Source of the DNA: Pseudomonadales bacterium
GTDB lineage: Bacteria; Pseudomonadota; Gammaproteobacteria; Pseudomonadales; DT-91
Assembly (NCBI GenBank): GCA_013215025.1
Contig: JABSRR010000008.1
Span: 6,241 to 20,938, forward strand
Reading direction: 5' to 3'
Length of the DNA: 14,698 nt
Shown here: in pieces, positions 6,429-13,632 of the stretch
Numbering within the stretch: position 1 is the first letter of the stretch
Layout: each line of letters starts with the position of its first letter
Made by a program: the position numbers and the translations under genes
Notes under the pieces: generated by a model
What the model was told of the DNA's origin: nothing
Database searches by the model: none
Seen by the model: only the letters and a program-made list of their open reading frames with translations

Positions 6429-8249
6429 ATGTCTGATGATACCGACCTGCCTGCGTTCGACACGCTGGGCCTAGCACAACCTATTTTAACTGCCTTGAAC
6501 GAGGTTGGTTATGAGCGTCCTTCGCCGATTCAAGCGGCTTGTATTCCACCCTTATTAGATGGCTGTGACATCTTAGGTCAAGCACAAACCGGCACCGGTA
6601 AGACCGCAGCCTTTGCGCTGCCGCTGCTTAGCAAACTATTTAGCAATAGTGAATCGCTGGATAAACACACTCGCGTTTTAGTCTTGGCACCCACCCGCGA
6701 ATTGGCGATCCAAGTGGCAGAAGCCTGTCAGACCTATGCAAAACATCTTGGCAATATTCACGTGATGCCAATTTACGGCGGCCAATCCTACAGCACCCAA
6801 TTACGGCAATTAAAGCGTGGCGCGCATATTGTAGTTGGCACACCAGGTCGTGTAATGGACCATATGCGTCGCGGTAGCCTCGACCTAGATATGCTTGACA
6901 CCTTAGTTTTAGATGAAGCCGACGAGATGTTACGCATGGGCTTTATTGACGATGTAGAATGGGTGTTAGAACAAATCCCCGGCAATACACAGATCGCGCT
7001 ATTTTCAGCAACCATGCCTCGGGAGATTAAAAAAGTCGCCAATAATTACTTAACTGATCCTACGGTCATAAAAATAGCCGCTAAAGAAGCAACCGCGACT
7101 ACGATTCGGCAACGCTTTTTGCAGATCAATCAAGGGCAAAAATTGGATGCCATGACGCGGATTTTAGAAACCGAGGATTATGACGGCGTGATTACGTTTG
7201 TCAGAACGAAGTCGGCTACTACCGAGCTGGCGGATAAGCTGACTGCCCGCGGCTATGCGGCTGAAGCTTTAAATGGCGATATTCCGCAAGAGCGACGTGA
7301 AAAAATTGTTAAACAGCTGAAAGCTGGCCGCATTGATATTTTAATTGCTACGGATGTTGTTGCACGTGGTTTAGACGTTGAACGTATCAGCCACGTCATT
7401 AATTACGATATTCCCTACGATACTGAAAGCTATGTGCACCGTATTGGCCGAACCGGTCGTGCTGGGCGTGAGGGCGACGCTATCTTATTTGTCACTCACA
7501 GAGAACGTCGAATGCTGAAGTCAATTGAGCGAGCGACTAAAAAGCCGATTGATTTAATGCAGCTACCCACGGCTGACGATGTTAATCAGAATCGTATCTT
7601 AAAATTTAAACAGCGCATCCAACAAACCTTAGCGACTGAAGACCTTAGCTTTTACCAACAATTAATTGCTGAATTTGAAACCGAAGCCGAAGTCGACCCA
7701 CTGCGCCTTGCTGCTGCGCTGGCATTTCTCAGCAATGATGGTCAGTCACTGTTGATTAAAGATGAGCCGGCAAGCAAATCTCGGCCATTTGAACAAGATG
7801 AGGGCAGAGAGCGACAGCCGCGCAAGGCTAAGGTGGTAAAAACCGAAGCTCAGCCATTAAAAGACCATCCGGATATCACCATGCTGCGTTACTGCCTAGA
7901 AGTTGGTTATGCACATGACGTGAAACCGGGCAATATTGTTGGCGCGATTGCCAATGAAGCCGATATCGAGAGTCAGTATATTGGCAATATTGAGATTTAT
8001 GATGGCTTCTCAACCGTTGATTTACCTGAGGGTATGCCCGAGGATATCTTACAGCTGCTCAGTAAAGCCAGGGTTAAAAATCAGCCAATGAATTTGCATT
8101 TATTAGCAGACAGCCATGTATTGAGCCCTGATTATCAGCCACCTGAAGTCAGTCGCCGCCGCGCACCGTCAGGCAATAGCCGAAAGCGCTCTGGCAATGA
8201 GGGCAAAAAACGCCGTCCACGCGGCAAAAACTTCCACCAGCGACGTTAA
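6429..8249 (+). CDS. deaD: DEAD-box ATP-dependent RNA helicase, DeaD/CsdA type
   Basis: This 606-residue helicase carries all DEAD-box motifs: the Q motif PSPIQ (31-35), motif I AQTGTGKT (52-59), PTRELA (88-93), TPGR (138-141), DEAD (162-165), SAT (193-195) and motif VI HRIGRTGRAGR (337-347). After the RecA-like core comes a linker of about 450-480, then a DbpA/CsdA-type RNA-binding domain (about 485-560, with GNIVGAIANEADIESQYIGNI-like spacing). A basic Arg/Lys-rich tail (575-606) closes the protein. Length and layout match DeaD/CsdA, which unwinds structured RNA during ribosome (50S) assembly and mRNA decay, especially in the cold. The GAGAG at 6419-6423 serves as a ribosome site 5 nt before the ATG. 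It is transcribed alone; neighbours on both sides are convergent or divergent. Confidence 0.95.
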   Translation: MSDDTDLPAFDTLGLAQPILTALNEVGYERPSPIQAACIPPLLDGCDILGQAQTGTGKTAAFALPLLSKLFSNSESLDKHTRVLVLAPTRELAIQVAEACQTYAKHLGNIHVMPIYGGQSYSTQLRQLKRGAHIVVGTPGRVMDHMRRGSLDLDMLDTLVLDEADEMLRMGFIDDVEWVLEQIPGNTQIALFSATMPREIKKVANNYLTDPTVIKIAAKEATATTIRQRFLQINQGQKLDAMTRILETEDYDGVITFVRTKSATTELADKLTARGYAAEALNGDIPQERREKIVKQLKAGRIDILIATDVVARGLDVERISHVINYDIPYDTESYVHRIGRTGRAGREGDAILFVTHRERRMLKSIERATKKPIDLMQLPTADDVNQNRILKFKQRIQQTLATEDLSFYQQLIAEFETEAEVDPLRLAAALAFLSNDGQSLLIKDEPASKSRPFEQDEGRERQPRKAKVVKTEAQPLKDHPDITMLRYCLEVGYAHDVKPGNIVGAIANEADIESQYIGNIEIYDGFSTVDLPEGMPEDILQLLSKARVKNQPMNLHLLADSHVLSPDYQPPEVSRRRAPSGNSRKRSGNEGKKRRPRGKNFHQRR

Positions 8250-8427
8250 ACCGCTTAAACCGAAACAATGGCAGCTGTTGCTTACCCTTATGCTCACCCA
8301 ACTGCCTTGCGTTTCGATAATGGCTTATGCAATTAAGCATAGGCCAATGATGCTAACGGTTTGGCTGGCTTGGCTTGGCTTGGCTTGGCTAAAAGAGGCT
8401 TTCATAGATAAGCAAACAGCCTGCTAA
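8197..8427 (+). CDS. Doubtful two-helix membrane ORF overlapping deaD and the permease gene
   Basis: This frame begins within the end of deaD and runs past the stop of the convergent permease gene. Residues about 26-45 (QLLLTLMLTQLPCVSIMAYA) and 51-70 are hydrophobic, giving two possible membrane helices separated by KHRP. The second helix is encoded partly by the TTGGC repeat (WLAWLGLAWL). The true start is unclear: ATG 8197 and ATG 8290 both lack a convincing ribosome site. It may be a small membrane protein or chance; overlap of 39 bp with the permease gene weakens the case. Confidence 0.25.
   Translation: MRAKNAVHAAKTSTSDVKPLKPKQWQLLLTLMLTQLPCVSIMAYAIKHRPMMLTVWLAWLGLAWLKEAFIDKQTAC
8361..8391. 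repeat. TTGGC pentanucleotide microsatellite
   Basis: The 5-bp unit TTGGC occurs four times head to tail (about 8370-8390), preceded by a further TTGGC and a 4-bp TGGC. The tract ends at the stop codon of the minus-strand permease gene (8389-8391). Such short repeats change length by slipped-strand replication; a 5-bp step would shift frame in any gene reading through it. Confidence 0.8.
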
Positions 8428-9138
8428 GCCAAGCATGCTGCGGGCTATTTTGATAAATAGCTGTTGATCAATACGTTTAGCAAGCCAGACCCCAAGTACT
8501 ACCCCAAACCACGCCACCGGCAGTAAAATGACGCTGATTAACCACTGTTCCGACGACCATTGATGATTAAGTGTATAAGGGATAGCCTTGAGCAGGTTGG
8601 TGATAGCAAAAAAGCAGGCCGCCGTTCCTAGCCATTGCCGCTTATCGACCTCACGTCCCAGTAAGAAAATGCTCAATGGCGGGCCGCCAGCATGTAATAA
8701 GGTACTGGTAACGCCGGCAAGGCCGCCCCAAAAAAAGCCTGCCTTGGCAAAGCGACTCAGAAATTTAGTCAGCGACTGCCAGCATGCAAAGACAATACTC
8801 AGCAAGCCGAGGATCCATTGCAGGTGCTCACTGCTTACCTTGCCCAGCATCAAGCCACCAATCGCAATACCACAACAGGCTGCGGGGCAAAGTTGCCACA
8901 GCAGCCCTGTATCGATCGCATCGCGATAACTGTATACCGTTTTCGCGTCCATTAGCCATAATAACGGTAACGTTATCGCCGCAGCTAAAGGCACCGGTAA
9001 ATAGAGCGCCATTAATGGCACTGCCAGAACACCAGCCCCCCCGGCAAGCCCAGATTTTGAAATGCCGGTCAGTAATACGCCAACAATCGTCAACAGCCAG
9101 AATGGCCAGGCTGAATAATGAAAAACATCAATTTCCAT
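8389..9138 (-). CDS. TauE/SafE (COG0730) family membrane permease
   Basis: This 249-residue polytopic membrane protein has the TauE/SafE layout: two similar halves of about four hydrophobic helices. Each half starts with a glycine-rich stretch (GISKSGLAGGAGVLAVPLM near residues 21-40; GFFWGGLAGVTSTLLHAGGP near 133-153). Members export or import sulfoacetate, sulfite, taurine-derived anions or other organic anions across the inner membrane; the substrate here is not evident and no sulfonate genes are adjacent. The ATG at 9136-9138 has only a weak ribosome site. The gene is convergent with deaD, and its stop abuts the TTGGC repeat. The upstream 430 bp is non-coding, so it is probably a single-gene unit. 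Confidence 0.88.
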   Translation of the reverse strand: MEIDVFHYSAWPFWLLTIVGVLLTGISKSGLAGGAGVLAVPLMALYLPVPLAAAITLPLLWLMDAKTVYSYRDAIDTGLLWQLCPAACCGIAIGGLMLGKVSSEHLQWILGLLSIVFACWQSLTKFLSRFAKAGFFWGGLAGVTSTLLHAGGPPLSIFLLGREVDKRQWLGTAACFFAITNLLKAIPYTLNHQWSSEQWLISVILLPVAWFGVVLGVWLAKRIDQQLFIKIARSMLGLAGCLLIYESLF

Positions 9139-9224
9139 AGCGTAAAACTTGCCTGATCAAAAATCCTAGTCTAGCTTCAATTTATAACAATAAGATGATG
9201 GTGAAGCAGAATGCGCACATACCT

Positions 9225-9239
9225 TTTGACTTGGTCAAA
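9225..9239. promoter_or_regulatory. Operator-like dyad upstream of the permease gene
   Basis: TTTGAC and GTCAAA are perfect 6-bp arms around TTG. It lies about 90 bp upstream of the permease start and could be a regulator site for that gene. The binding protein is unknown. Confidence 0.3.
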
Positions 9240-9435
9240 TATTATGCTGACATCGGTAATGATTGCCCGACGCCAGCGTCTTCGCTATACAAGAGACGCT
9301 AATCATCCGCTTAGCGCTGATGCGAAAGCTAATCTATTGCCGACATCGCCAGCTGTTAATAAGCAGCAACACAATATTATTGAAATGGACGTTATGCGCT
9401 ACCATTAGGCTCAGCTTTTTATTTCAGTTTTGCGC

Positions 9436-9484
9436 TTTAGCGTTTGTTTTTAATGTTTGATTTAGCGTTTGGTTTTCAGCGTTT
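9436..9484. repeat. T-rich stretch with three TTTAGCGTTT-type copies
   Basis: TTTAGCGTTT occurs at 9436-9445 and 9461-9470, and TTCAGCGTTT at 9475-9484, in strongly T-rich sequence. A 6-bp AT-rich hairpin (ATCTTT/AAAGAT, 9485-9502) follows. On the minus strand this lies downstream of the lipoprotein gene. No function is evident. Confidence 0.45.
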
Positions 9485-9569
9485 ATCTTTATGTTTAAAG
9501 ATGGCTGACATTGCTTAATCAGGCGCCTCGCATTCGATTCCGCTGTTATCCAGCTATCGAGATACAATA

Positions 9570-10217
9570 TCAGAGCCATGAATGATTCAAAACCGGTCGA
9601 CAGCGTGCCAGCTGACTATCGGCAACGACATCAGTAGGTTCAAGCGATTCACGCCCGCCGTCAGCGTAATTAAGGTCAAGCTGACTTAGGCGCAGACAAA
9701 ATATATCGCTTCGGTCTGACAGCCGTACTACTTGACCAAACATCTGCTGATTAAAATCATCCGCAGCAATCGTTTGCTCTAGGCTGAAGCTCAGCTGCAG
9801 CGGCTGCGCCTCGCTTTCTCCTGCCGCGTTGACCACGGTTTCGGTAAGTAATTGATAATCGGCATCGTATGCTTGCGCGACGAAATCAACCGAGCTGATA
9901 GTCTTTGACTGCAAGTTTTGCAAACGAATATAAACACCCAGCATTTGTGGATCTGCTGTCTCGCTGGCTTGCATTGTCGCTGGCGCATTTTCATCTGCCT
10001 CGGCTTGCTCCGCAACAGCGGCAGCATCAAGCAGCGCGTTTAGCTCACGTGACTGCTGAGCCGACGCTGGACTGACATAACTGTCGAAAGCAACAACATA
10101 TATCGGCAGTGCATTTTGACGTGCAAGCTCAACGGCTTGTCGATCGCGCTCTACGCTGCCGCATGCGGTAATCAGCATTAAACATAATACCGCCATTAAT
10201 AATCTGTATGTTGTCAT
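9570..10217 (-). CDS. Hypothetical lipoprotein
   Basis: This 215-residue protein has a lipoprotein signal: a hydrophobic segment followed by the lipobox ITAC with the modified Cys at residue 19. Gly at +2 predicts outer-membrane sorting rather than retention at the inner membrane. Residues about 60-90 form an Ala/Glu-rich linker (AAAVAEQAEADENAPA). Residues about 92-180 alternate hydrophobic positions (MLGVYIRLQNLQSKTISSVDFVAQ-like), suggesting a beta-sandwich similar to small periplasmic FxLYD or YcfL-type folds; this is inference only. I do not recognise a family. The gene is 48 bp downstream of the SDR gene on the same strand and may be co-transcribed with it. The ribosome site is weak. 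Confidence 0.8.
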   Translation of the reverse strand: MTTYRLLMAVLCLMLITACGSVERDRQAVELARQNALPIYVVAFDSYVSPASAQQSRELNALLDAAAVAEQAEADENAPATMQASETADPQMLGVYIRLQNLQSKTISSVDFVAQAYDADYQLLTETVVNAAGESEAQPLQLSFSLEQTIAADDFNQQMFGQVVRLSDRSDIFCLRLSQLDLNYADGGRESLEPTDVVADSQLARCRPVLNHSWL

Positions 10218-10265
10218 GAGGAAAATCCATTGTGTTAATCGTTTTTTTCTGAGGCTAACTATAGC

Positions 10266-10964
10266 TTAATACTCTTTCTGCCCCAAGTTTGCATGCAAAA
10301 CCGAACCGTTAATCAATGGATTCTGATGCGCCCACACAATCAGTTCAGCCATTTCCTCAGAACGCACTAAGCGCCCAAAACCGTTATTCGCACCAATGCT
10401 CTGCATGACGGCCTCATCACTAATATGCTCACGCAGCATTTGCGTATCAGTAAAGCCTGGACAAACACAGGCGGTATGTAGCTCGCGCCCAAATAAATCT
10501 TGGCAGGTCGCACGCATCATACCTACCACTGCATGCTTACTGAGCACATAGCTGTATGAGCCAGCAACCGCTTTCTCAGACAGGGTAGAACCGATATATA
10601 TCACAGAGGAAGAAGCTGGCATCGCCGAGAGCCAAGCTTTATTGAGCAGACTTGGGGCTACAACATTGACCGCCAGGCTGCGCTGCAGAATTTCTGCATC
10701 AAACTGATCGGCACTGTCGCCGGCTAAGTAGCCCGCATTGTGCACCAAGGCGACTGAATCGGCAGCCTTTATGCGCGGCAGTAATTGCTGACTAACCGTG
10801 GCAATGGCAGCTTCGTCACAAAGATCAATCGACAGGCTTTCTACCTCGGCATTTGGATGTGCGCGCCTGGATAAATTAACGACCGCGTAACCCGCTTGAA
10901 GGAATAACTCGGCTGCTGCGCAGCCAATGCCGCTACTGGCACCTGTGATAATGGCTAATTTCAC
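10266..10964 (-). CDS. Short-chain dehydrogenase/reductase (SDR family)
   Basis: This is a 232-residue NAD(P)-dependent oxidoreductase of the classical SDR type. The GTG at 10964 is taken as the start because a GAGGT ribosome site (complement of 10970-10974) lies 5 nt upstream and the protein then begins MKLAIITGASSGIG, normal for the family. A TTG four codons earlier is in frame but would overlap the ribosome site. Motifs are TGASSGIG (7-14), HNAG (75-78), catalytic Ser126 and the YVLSK motif with Tyr139 and Lys143. Arg33-Arg34 after the second strand suggests NADP(H) preference. The substrate is unknown. It is divergent from a LysR gene that may control it. Confidence 0.9.
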   Translation of the reverse strand: MKLAIITGASSGIGCAAAELFLQAGYAVVNLSRRAHPNAEVESLSIDLCDEAAIATVSQQLLPRIKAADSVALVHNAGYLAGDSADQFDAEILQRSLAVNVVAPSLLNKAWLSAMPASSSVIYIGSTLSEKAVAGSYSYVLSKHAVVGMMRATCQDLFGRELHTACVCPGFTDTQMLREHISDEAVMQSIGANNGFGRLVRSEEMAELIVWAHQNPLINGSVLHANLGQKEY

Positions 10965-10995
10965 GAATGACCTCAATATGTATCGCTCTGCATGA

Positions 10996-11024
10996 CTAGT
11001 TAGCGCTGCTAGAATGTTAACTAG
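10996..11024. promoter_or_regulatory. Inverted repeat CTAGTTA...TAACTAG near the SDR gene
   Basis: CTAGTTA (10996-11002) and TAACTAG (11018-11024) are perfect 7-bp arms 15 bp apart, about 35 bp upstream of the SDR start. It is a candidate site for the divergent LysR protein or another regulator. Confidence 0.35.
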
Positions 11025-11043
11025 GCAAAGTCTGTTAAAAAAA

Positions 11044-11061
11044 TTATCATACGCATGATAA
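11044..11061. promoter_or_regulatory. 18-bp palindrome in the SDR-lysR intergenic region
   Basis: TTATCAT and ATGATAA are perfect arms around ACGC. It lies midway between the divergent SDR and lysR genes, about 120 bp from the lysR start, where a LysR-type autoregulatory and activating site is expected. It is not the textbook T-N11-A form. Confidence 0.45.
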
Positions 11062-11181
11062 CAGATGCACAGATAACAAAAATCCTAAATTCTTATGCTG
11101 GCCATGTATTCTCAATACTCAGCGTCTTGGCAAGTTGGCTGCCAGACAAAGCTAAACCTGCCCAGCCTGTCGAGCTAAATC

Positions 11182-12099
11182 ATGCAGCGATCTAAGTTTG
11201 CAGGCATTGAGGCTTTTATGCTGGTTGTTGAAACCGGCAGCTTTACCGCCGCTGCGGAGCGTCTGAACGTCTCTAAGTCGTATATCAGTAAACAAATTAA
11301 GTCACTGGAACTGCGCTTCTCTGCCGCATTATTGCAACGCACCACCCGTCAGCTGCGTTTGACTGCAGTTGGCGAAGCATTTTATCAACAATGCTTATTA
11401 ATTAAGCAACAGTTGGATCAAGCTGAGGGCATCATTTCTAGCCTGCAACAGGAGCCGCTCGGCACCCTGCGCATCGCTTTAAATAGCACCTTCGGAGTGC
11501 AGCATATGGCCACAGCGATCGCTGAGTTTGCAAGGCAACACCCACAACTTGAGCTTGATGTGACGTCCAGCTACCACGATGTCGATTTATTAGCTCAGGG
11601 CTATGACTTAACGATTCGCTATGGTGATCGCCTTGAGGACTCTAGCTTGGTGGCAAAACCTCTCGGCGGCTATATGCTTTGCCTCTGCGCCAGCCCCGAG
11701 TATTTTACCAGACACCAGCTGCCGAGTAATATTGAACAGCTACAGCAGCACAATTGCTTATCACCGCCGAATGGCTACTGGTATTTCTCAGAACAGCAAA
11801 TGGCTAAACGCATAAAAGTTAAGGGCAATTGGCAGAGTGAAGACGGTATGGCGATATTAGCGGCAGCTCGGGTTGGCTTAGGCATTGCTCAGCTACCTGA
11901 GTTTTTTATTCATAATGACTTAGCAGCGGGTAAACTGATGAAAATTGAGCACGATTGGGCTCATTACCACCGTATGGCTTGGGCAGTATATCCGCATGAC
12001 AAGCACCTCAGCACCAAAGTTAGGCTGTTTTTAGATTTCTTAGATGAGTACACCCATAATCGATTATCGCTAGACTCTGCATTTTCTGCTGACGTTTAG
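11182..12099 (+). CDS. LysR-family transcriptional regulator
   Basis: This 305-residue LysR-type regulator has a winged helix-turn-helix at residues 7-66 (GSFTAAAERLNVSKSYISKQIKSLE is the recognition region; TTRQLRLTAVGEAFYQQC follows). A periplasmic-binding-like effector domain runs from about 90 to 295 (GTLRIALNS, DLTIRYG, ARVGLGIAQLPEFF). The length is typical. It is closest in style to the large subgroup that controls adjacent oxidoreductase genes. It is divergent from the SDR gene 217 bp away, so it probably controls that gene in response to a small molecule; the effector cannot be read from sequence. The ATG has a weak GAG ribosome site about 9 nt upstream. Confidence 0.92.
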   Translation: MQRSKFAGIEAFMLVVETGSFTAAAERLNVSKSYISKQIKSLELRFSAALLQRTTRQLRLTAVGEAFYQQCLLIKQQLDQAEGIISSLQQEPLGTLRIALNSTFGVQHMATAIAEFARQHPQLELDVTSSYHDVDLLAQGYDLTIRYGDRLEDSSLVAKPLGGYMLCLCASPEYFTRHQLPSNIEQLQQHNCLSPPNGYWYFSEQQMAKRIKVKGNWQSEDGMAILAAARVGLGIAQLPEFFIHNDLAAGKLMKIEHDWAHYHRMAWAVYPHDKHLSTKVRLFLDFLDEYTHNRLSLDSAFSADV

Positions 12100-12191
12100 T
12101 CTGCCGAATTAAGAGCTAAGCTAAACTTGTGCTGATACTATTAGCTATCTAAACAAGCAAGAGCTGCCAAATACCGACTGTAGCAACTGGG

Positions 12192-12677
12192 TTAAGCCCA
12201 GCTTGACATACCTTTCTGACCGGGGCCAGAAGATACCCAGATATCAATTTGCTTAAATTCGCAGGCTTGCTTAAATGCATCATCTTGCAAAATCTGCTGC
12301 AAGATATAATCTGAAAACTCTTCCACTGTTGTGTTTGCCACAGGTAGCAATAGGGTATCCGCTTTAAGATACATCATGCTATCGTTATGGTGTTTGACCA
12401 GATAGAAATCGTCTTGTTCAGTGATCTGCAGATACGGCGAATTTGCCGCAATCAGTGTGTACTCGTCTAGATCATCACAGACCTGCTGAACCTTTTTCTT
12501 TAGCACCGAGTAATCAACACACATGCCGTTATCATTTACCTCGGCAACAAAACGCGCAATCACGCGAAAATTATGCCCATGCAAGCGCTCGCGCTCGGTC
12601 GCCGAAAACACCGTAAAATGGGCAGCTGAGAATTTTAAATAGTCTTTATCAATTTCAATAGTGGTTAAGCGATTCAT
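12192..12677 (-). CDS. Atypical COG0720 (6-pyruvoyl-tetrahydropterin synthase/QueD-like) protein
   Basis: This 161-residue protein has the T-fold of the PTPS/QueD family. Zinc ligands are visible: His20 in FSAAHF and His33/His35 in LHGHNF. The match VDYSVLKKKV (54-63) and the block NTTVEEFSDYI (115-125) also align with QueD. Yet the catalytic Cys four residues before HGH is replaced (Arg29, with Glu30 making an ExxHGH motif). The usual Asp-His dyad region reads LDEYTLI, and the pterin-anchoring Glu near the C-terminus is absent from WVSSGPGQKG. A stretch at about 78-113 is longer than in E. coli QueD. ExxHGH is known from PTPS-III proteins that replace FolB in folate synthesis, which is one possibility. 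The gene has a GAAG ribosome site and lies 30 bp beyond the terminator of the SDR gene. Confidence 0.85.
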   Translation of the reverse strand: MNRLTTIEIDKDYLKFSAAHFTVFSATERERLHGHNFRVIARFVAEVNDNGMCVDYSVLKKKVQQVCDDLDEYTLIAANSPYLQITEQDDFYLVKHHNDSMMYLKADTLLLPVANTTVEEFSDYILQQILQDDAFKQACEFKQIDIWVSSGPGQKGMSSWA

Positions 12678-12694
12678 GATTCTTCTATTAACAA

Positions 12695-12723
12695 AAAAGG
12701 GCTTACATATTGTAAGCCCTTTT
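12695..12723 (-). terminator. Rho-independent terminator of the SDR operon
   Basis: Read on the minus strand, AAAAGGGCTTACA pairs perfectly with TGTAAGCCCTTTT (13 bp, 3-nt ATA loop), and the right arm runs into a TTTTTT tract. It sits 31 bp downstream of the SDR stop and 18 bp before the pterin-family start. It should end the ADC-SDR transcript, leaving the pterin-family gene to its own promoter or to read-through. Confidence 0.9.
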
Positions 12724-12753
12724 CATACCTTAAATAAAGTGAGTGTGTTAGCA

Positions 12754-13632
12754 CTACTCTGGGTATACGGGGTTCACTTGATTGACCAGATCTTCAGCAC
12801 GACGCATGAATTTCTGTTTTGAGTTTTCATACTCTTCAGGCGGCAAGATCCAGAATTTACCTTGTTTCATCTGTGCAATGGTATATTGCGCAACTTCATC
12901 AGGCTCAGTCAGGTCAAACGACACGCCTGAGGCTTCGGCTAATTCTTTGAAGTCTTTGTACGCTTTAGGCTTATTCTCGGATTGCTCTTGATTAGAGAAA
13001 CGATCGGGGCGCGCTTCGGACGAATTAAATATTTTTGAATTCACCACATGCGGACCTGGAAACATGCAGGCAACTTTGACCTTAGCCTCAGCCTTTAACA
13101 GCTGGTAGTGAAGCACTTCTGTCAATGAGGTCATTGCAGCTTTGGATGCGGCATATATAGGTGTTGTGGGTAAGGAATTCATACCACCATTACCTGAAGA
13201 CGTATTGACTACAAGACACTCTTGTTCACTGGCAATCATACGCGGCACAAAGGCACGAATACCATTCACAGGACCTAGCGTATTGACCGCCAAACCCCAG
13301 TCCCAGTCTTTTGCAGGCAAAGTCCATAACGGCCGCGCCGATTCACCGAGACCAACCCCGGCATTGTTCATTAGCACGTGCACCACACCGTAACGCTGAT
13401 AGCAAAACTCGGCCAAGGCTTCCATTGAGTCTGGCGAGGTAACATCGGCCGTTTTCGCATCAACATCTAAACCCTGCTTAGCAAGTTCAGCAACGGTATT
13501 GTCTAAATTGTGTTGATTAATATCGACTAATACCACCTTTGCTTGCTCTTGTGCGAATTGCTCACCTAAGGCGCGACCAACACCTGAAGCGCCACCGGTA
13601 ATAACAACAACTTTTTCGGCAAAACTATTCAT
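12754..13632 (-). CDS. Short-chain dehydrogenase/reductase in a catabolic cluster
   Basis: This 292-residue classical SDR has TGGASGVG (12-19) for cofactor binding, NNAG (89-92), catalytic Ser145/146 in NTSSGNGG, and YAASK with Tyr160 and Lys164. Asp37 at the end of the second strand suggests NAD(H) preference. The C-terminal extension of about 60 residues (KPKAYKDFKELAE to NPVYPE) is longer than minimal SDRs and is typical of lipid or steroid-type substrates in similar proteins. Its ATG overlaps the stop codon of the decarboxylase-like gene by one base (TAATG), so the two are translationally coupled and probably act in one pathway. A strong terminator follows. The exact substrate is not known. 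Confidence 0.9.
   Translation of the reverse strand: MNSFAEKVVVITGGASGVGRALGEQFAQEQAKVVLVDINQHNLDNTVAELAKQGLDVDAKTADVTSPDSMEALAEFCYQRYGVVHVLMNNAGVGLGESARPLWTLPAKDWDWGLAVNTLGPVNGIRAFVPRMIASEQECLVVNTSSGNGGMNSLPTTPIYAASKAAMTSLTEVLHYQLLKAEAKVKVACMFPGPHVVNSKIFNSSEARPDRFSNQEQSENKPKAYKDFKELAEASGVSFDLTEPDEVAQYTIAQMKQGKFWILPPEEYENSKQKFMRRAEDLVNQVNPVYPE

Larger units (their letters stand above)
9139..9569. other. Gene-poor stretch between permease and lipoprotein genes
   Basis: No convincing gene lies here; the two small plus-strand frames (9211-9408 and 9263-9460) overlap each other, lack ribosome sites and have no recognisable protein features. The left end probably holds the permease promoter. A TTTGAC/GTCAAA dyad lies at 9225-9239 and a T-rich stretch with AGCGTTT repeats at 9436-9484. 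Confidence 0.6.

Noticed and set aside
8588..9140. Plus-strand frames antisense to the TauE/SafE permease
   Set aside because: The opposite strand encodes a clear multi-helix permease; these are shadows.
9211..9460. Two small overlapping plus-strand frames
   Set aside because: No ribosome site, no hydrophobic or domain pattern, and they overlap each other in different frames.
12187..12201. CTGGG/CCCAG hairpin at the end of the pterin-family gene as a terminator
   Set aside because: Only 5 bp, overlaps the stop codon and has no U-tract.
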